A stretch of 64,000 nucleotides of DNA from Deltaproteobacteria bacterium. Its GTDB lineage: Bacteria; Myxococcota_A; Polyangia; Polyangiales; JADJMO01. The position numbers and the translations under genes are program-made. Below, in pieces: positions 62,463-64,000 of the stretch (position 1 is its first letter; the number at the start of each line of letters is the position of its first letter). The stretch is from contig JANYDK010000132.1 of NCBI GenBank assembly GCA_025363655.1, positions 1 to 64,000 on the forward strand. The letters run 5' to 3'. The notes under the pieces are model-generated. The model searched no databases. It saw only the letters and a list, made by a program, of their open reading frames with translations, and was not told the DNA's origin.

Positions 62463-63794
62463 ATGCACCTCCTCAGGATGCGCTCTCTCGCCCCGTTCGC
62501 CCAGTTTGCTCGCGTCGCCAGGCTCACCAGGCTCACCAGCCTCGCCTGCATCGCCTGCCTCGCCTGCGTCGCCGTCCCCCTGACGCTCGTCAGCGGATGC
62601 AAGGACGACGCGAAGAACAACGGCACCAAGGGCTCGCCTCCTCCTCCTCCCCCCGCTGCTGTCGGAAGCGGGAGCGGCGGCGCGAGCGGCGTCTGTGGCG
62701 ACGCAGCGATCGGCTTCACCGACGCGCGCACCGCGACCATGCTCCCGACGAAGATCGGCGCCTTCTGCGCGCTCAAGGCCAACCCCGTGCAAGCGTGGGG
62801 CGACGGCACTTCGAAGGACATCAAGGACATCGCCGACGCGATCGACGGTGCCGGCGACATCTACGTCGGCAACTACTTCGCGCGTCGCTTCGAAATCGTC
62901 AAATACAGCGACGAACGCGGCACGCTCGCGGAGGTCGAGGTCTGGGTGTCCACCTTCGACAAGCCCGAGAGCGCGTACGGGCTCTTCAGTTACCGCGTCG
63001 TCGCCAACGTCGATCCCGATCCGGCAGCAGCCGCGGCGGCGAAGCGGCGGCCGATGAAGCCGATCGCTGGCGGTGGCGCGGCGGCGCTGGGCAATGCGCA
63101 GGCCTTCATGTGGAAGGGCAACGTGTTGATCGAAGCGACGTACAACGCCGACCCGTCGAAGAGCGCAGAGCAAGCGACCGCCGAAGCGGACAGCATCTTG
63201 CCGGCGGTGATGAAGGGAATCGGAGACAGAATCGTGGGTGGGAGCGATCTTCCGCTCGACGTGCGCCTCCTGCCGACCGAGGCCGAAGGGCGCTTGCCGC
63301 TCGGTGTCGACTACGTGCCGCCGAAGTTCGTGCGACCCGAAGGCAAGAGCGACGCGCTCCACCTCGACGCGGCGGGCGGCCATGCCGTCGCGTACCTCAA
63401 GGAAGGCATCAAGCGCTCGCGGGTGCTCGCCTTCTCTCGCGACGAAATCGACGCCGCGCGCGACGCGATGTCGGCCTTCCGCAAGCTCGCCGGCGCCGTC
63501 ACGCTCAAGGAGAAAGAGCTCGGCGACGAGGCGGTCTTCTTCCCCTTCGTCGTCGGACCGGGCGGACCGGGCGCCGAGGGAAAGGCCGAGGGCATCGCGG
63601 TGCGCAAGGGACGCATCGTCCTCGCGATCATCGACGAAGAGCTCGCGCTCGGCGATCCGTCGCTGAAGGACCTCTATCCTCGCACGTCGAAGGACGAGAA
63701 GATCACCAAGCTGAAGGCCCTGCTCGCAGTGCGCAACGGCCCGCCCGAACCGGGAAGCGGCGCCTCCCCTGCGCCCTCGGGCTCTGCGCCCTGA
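62463..63794 (+). CDS. DUF6599-like lipoprotein
   Basis: 443 residues from the ATG at 62463. A long, repeat-rich signal peptide (LTRLTSLACIACLACVAV) ends at the lipobox VSGC (Cys46). A Pro-rich linker leads to the main domain, with IYVGNYFARRFEIVKYSDE and VWVSTFDKPESAYGLFSYRV, features recalled from DUF6599 family proteins. A second part from about residue 270 ends with EGIAVRKGRIVLAIIDEELA. The role is unknown. Confidence 0.75.
   Translation: MHLLRMRSLAPFAQFARVARLTRLTSLACIACLACVAVPLTLVSGCKDDAKNNGTKGSPPPPPPAAVGSGSGGASGVCGDAAIGFTDARTATMLPTKIGAFCALKANPVQAWGDGTSKDIKDIADAIDGAGDIYVGNYFARRFEIVKYSDERGTLAEVEVWVSTFDKPESAYGLFSYRVVANVDPDPAAAAAAKRRPMKPIAGGGAAALGNAQAFMWKGNVLIEATYNADPSKSAEQATAEADSILPAVMKGIGDRIVGGSDLPLDVRLLPTEAEGRLPLGVDYVPPKFVRPEGKSDALHLDAAGGHAVAYLKEGIKRSRVLAFSRDEIDAARDAMSAFRKLAGAVTLKEKELGDEAVFFPFVVGPGGPGAEGKAEGIAVRKGRIVLAIIDEELALGDPSLKDLYPRTSKDEKITKLKALLAVRNGPPEPGSGASPAPSGSAP
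62518..62571 (+). repeat. 9-bp tandem repeat in a lipoprotein signal peptide
   Basis: Six units of CCAGGCTCA drifting to CCTGCCTCG encode the tripeptide steps LTR/LTS/LAC/IAC/LAC in the hydrophobic core of the signal peptide. Confidence 0.8.
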
Positions 63795-63856
63795 GCCAGG
63801 GACGGTTCTAGGTTCTCTCGCGCTCCGACAGCACCTGGGCTAACGCCGACGACCCC

Positions 63857-64000
63857 ATGTCTGGAAAACACGTCGTCGCCACCGTCGAAGCGCCTGCCGC
63901 GATCGGCCCCTACAGCCAGGCGATCCGCGCCGGCGGTTTCGTCTTCCTCAGCGGCCAAATCCCGCTCGATCCTGCGACCGGCGCGCTCGTCACCGGCGAC
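63857..64000 (+). CDS. RidA family protein, cut by window end
   Basis: The first 48 codons are present, then the window ends. [20 protein letters not shown], then [11 protein letters not shown], is the N-terminal signature of the RidA/YjgF/UK114 family, which hydrolyses reactive enamine and imine intermediates of amino-acid metabolism in the cytoplasm. ATG at 63857 follows the lipoprotein stop by 62 nt. Confidence 0.9.
   Translation, partial: MSGKHVVATVEAPAAIGPYSQAIRAGGFVFLSGQIPLDPATGALVTGD

Overview
The window is high-GC DNA from a myxobacterium-like organism (Myxococcota, Polyangia-type is the best guess). The grounds are: strong GC bias at third codon positions, many GTG starts, a eukaryote-type Ser/Thr kinase with a Pro/Thr-rich outer tail, a MYXO-CTERM-like protein, a PilY1 minor-pilin cluster, and 18 predicted lipoproteins among about 50 genes. 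No tRNA, rRNA, CRISPR array or complete mobile element was seen.

Layout. 1-1.6 kb is a junk-like junction: a transposase C-terminus, a start-less polymorphic-toxin tail, a barstar-like immunity gene, a broken immunity gene and a small intact orphan gene. 1.6-5.4 kb holds a membrane histidine kinase and a secreted clostripain-type (C11) protease, 6 nt apart. 5.5-10.5 kb carries small housekeeping and envelope genes: a ChaC-like gamma-glutamylcyclotransferase, lipoproteins, a DUF4345 membrane protein, an outer-membrane barrel and an L,D-transpeptidase. 10.7-14.0 kb is a packed unit of Ser/Thr kinase, EngB GTPase and PDZ protein. 14.4-24.4 kb contains two very large transglutaminase-like/DUF3857 proteins, one of which has lost its active site. 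A tail-anchored caspase-like protein that has also lost its active site lies between them.

24.6-49.5 kb is dominated by secreted proteins and lipoproteins. It includes an NlpC/P60 protein with eight thrombospondin type-3 repeats coupled to a beta-propeller gene, and two loci of modular lipoproteins. Those share an acidic linker and a Cys-rich domain followed by seven kelch motifs, with one relative that has eight Cys-rich units plus seven RCC1 repeats. Interspersed are a GH87-like beta-helix protein, a VOC protein, a Cys-cluster protein and a polyferredoxin/DUF362 gene pair. 50-54.3 kb has two vWA lipoproteins and a MYXO-CTERM-like protein. 54.5-62.3 kb is a type IV pilus tip operon on the minus strand (fimT/gspH, pilV, pilW, pilX, pilY1, lipoprotein) with overlapping stop and start codons. 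The window ends in a DUF6599-like lipoprotein and the start of a RidA-family gene.

The strongest candidates for something undescribed are the pseudo-caspase/pseudo-transglutaminase cluster and the modular acidic-linker/Cys-rich/propeller lipoprotein family. In-frame tandem repeats with 9- or 12-bp units, which change signal peptides and linkers, recur across the window. All functional calls come from reading motifs by eye; no database search was possible.
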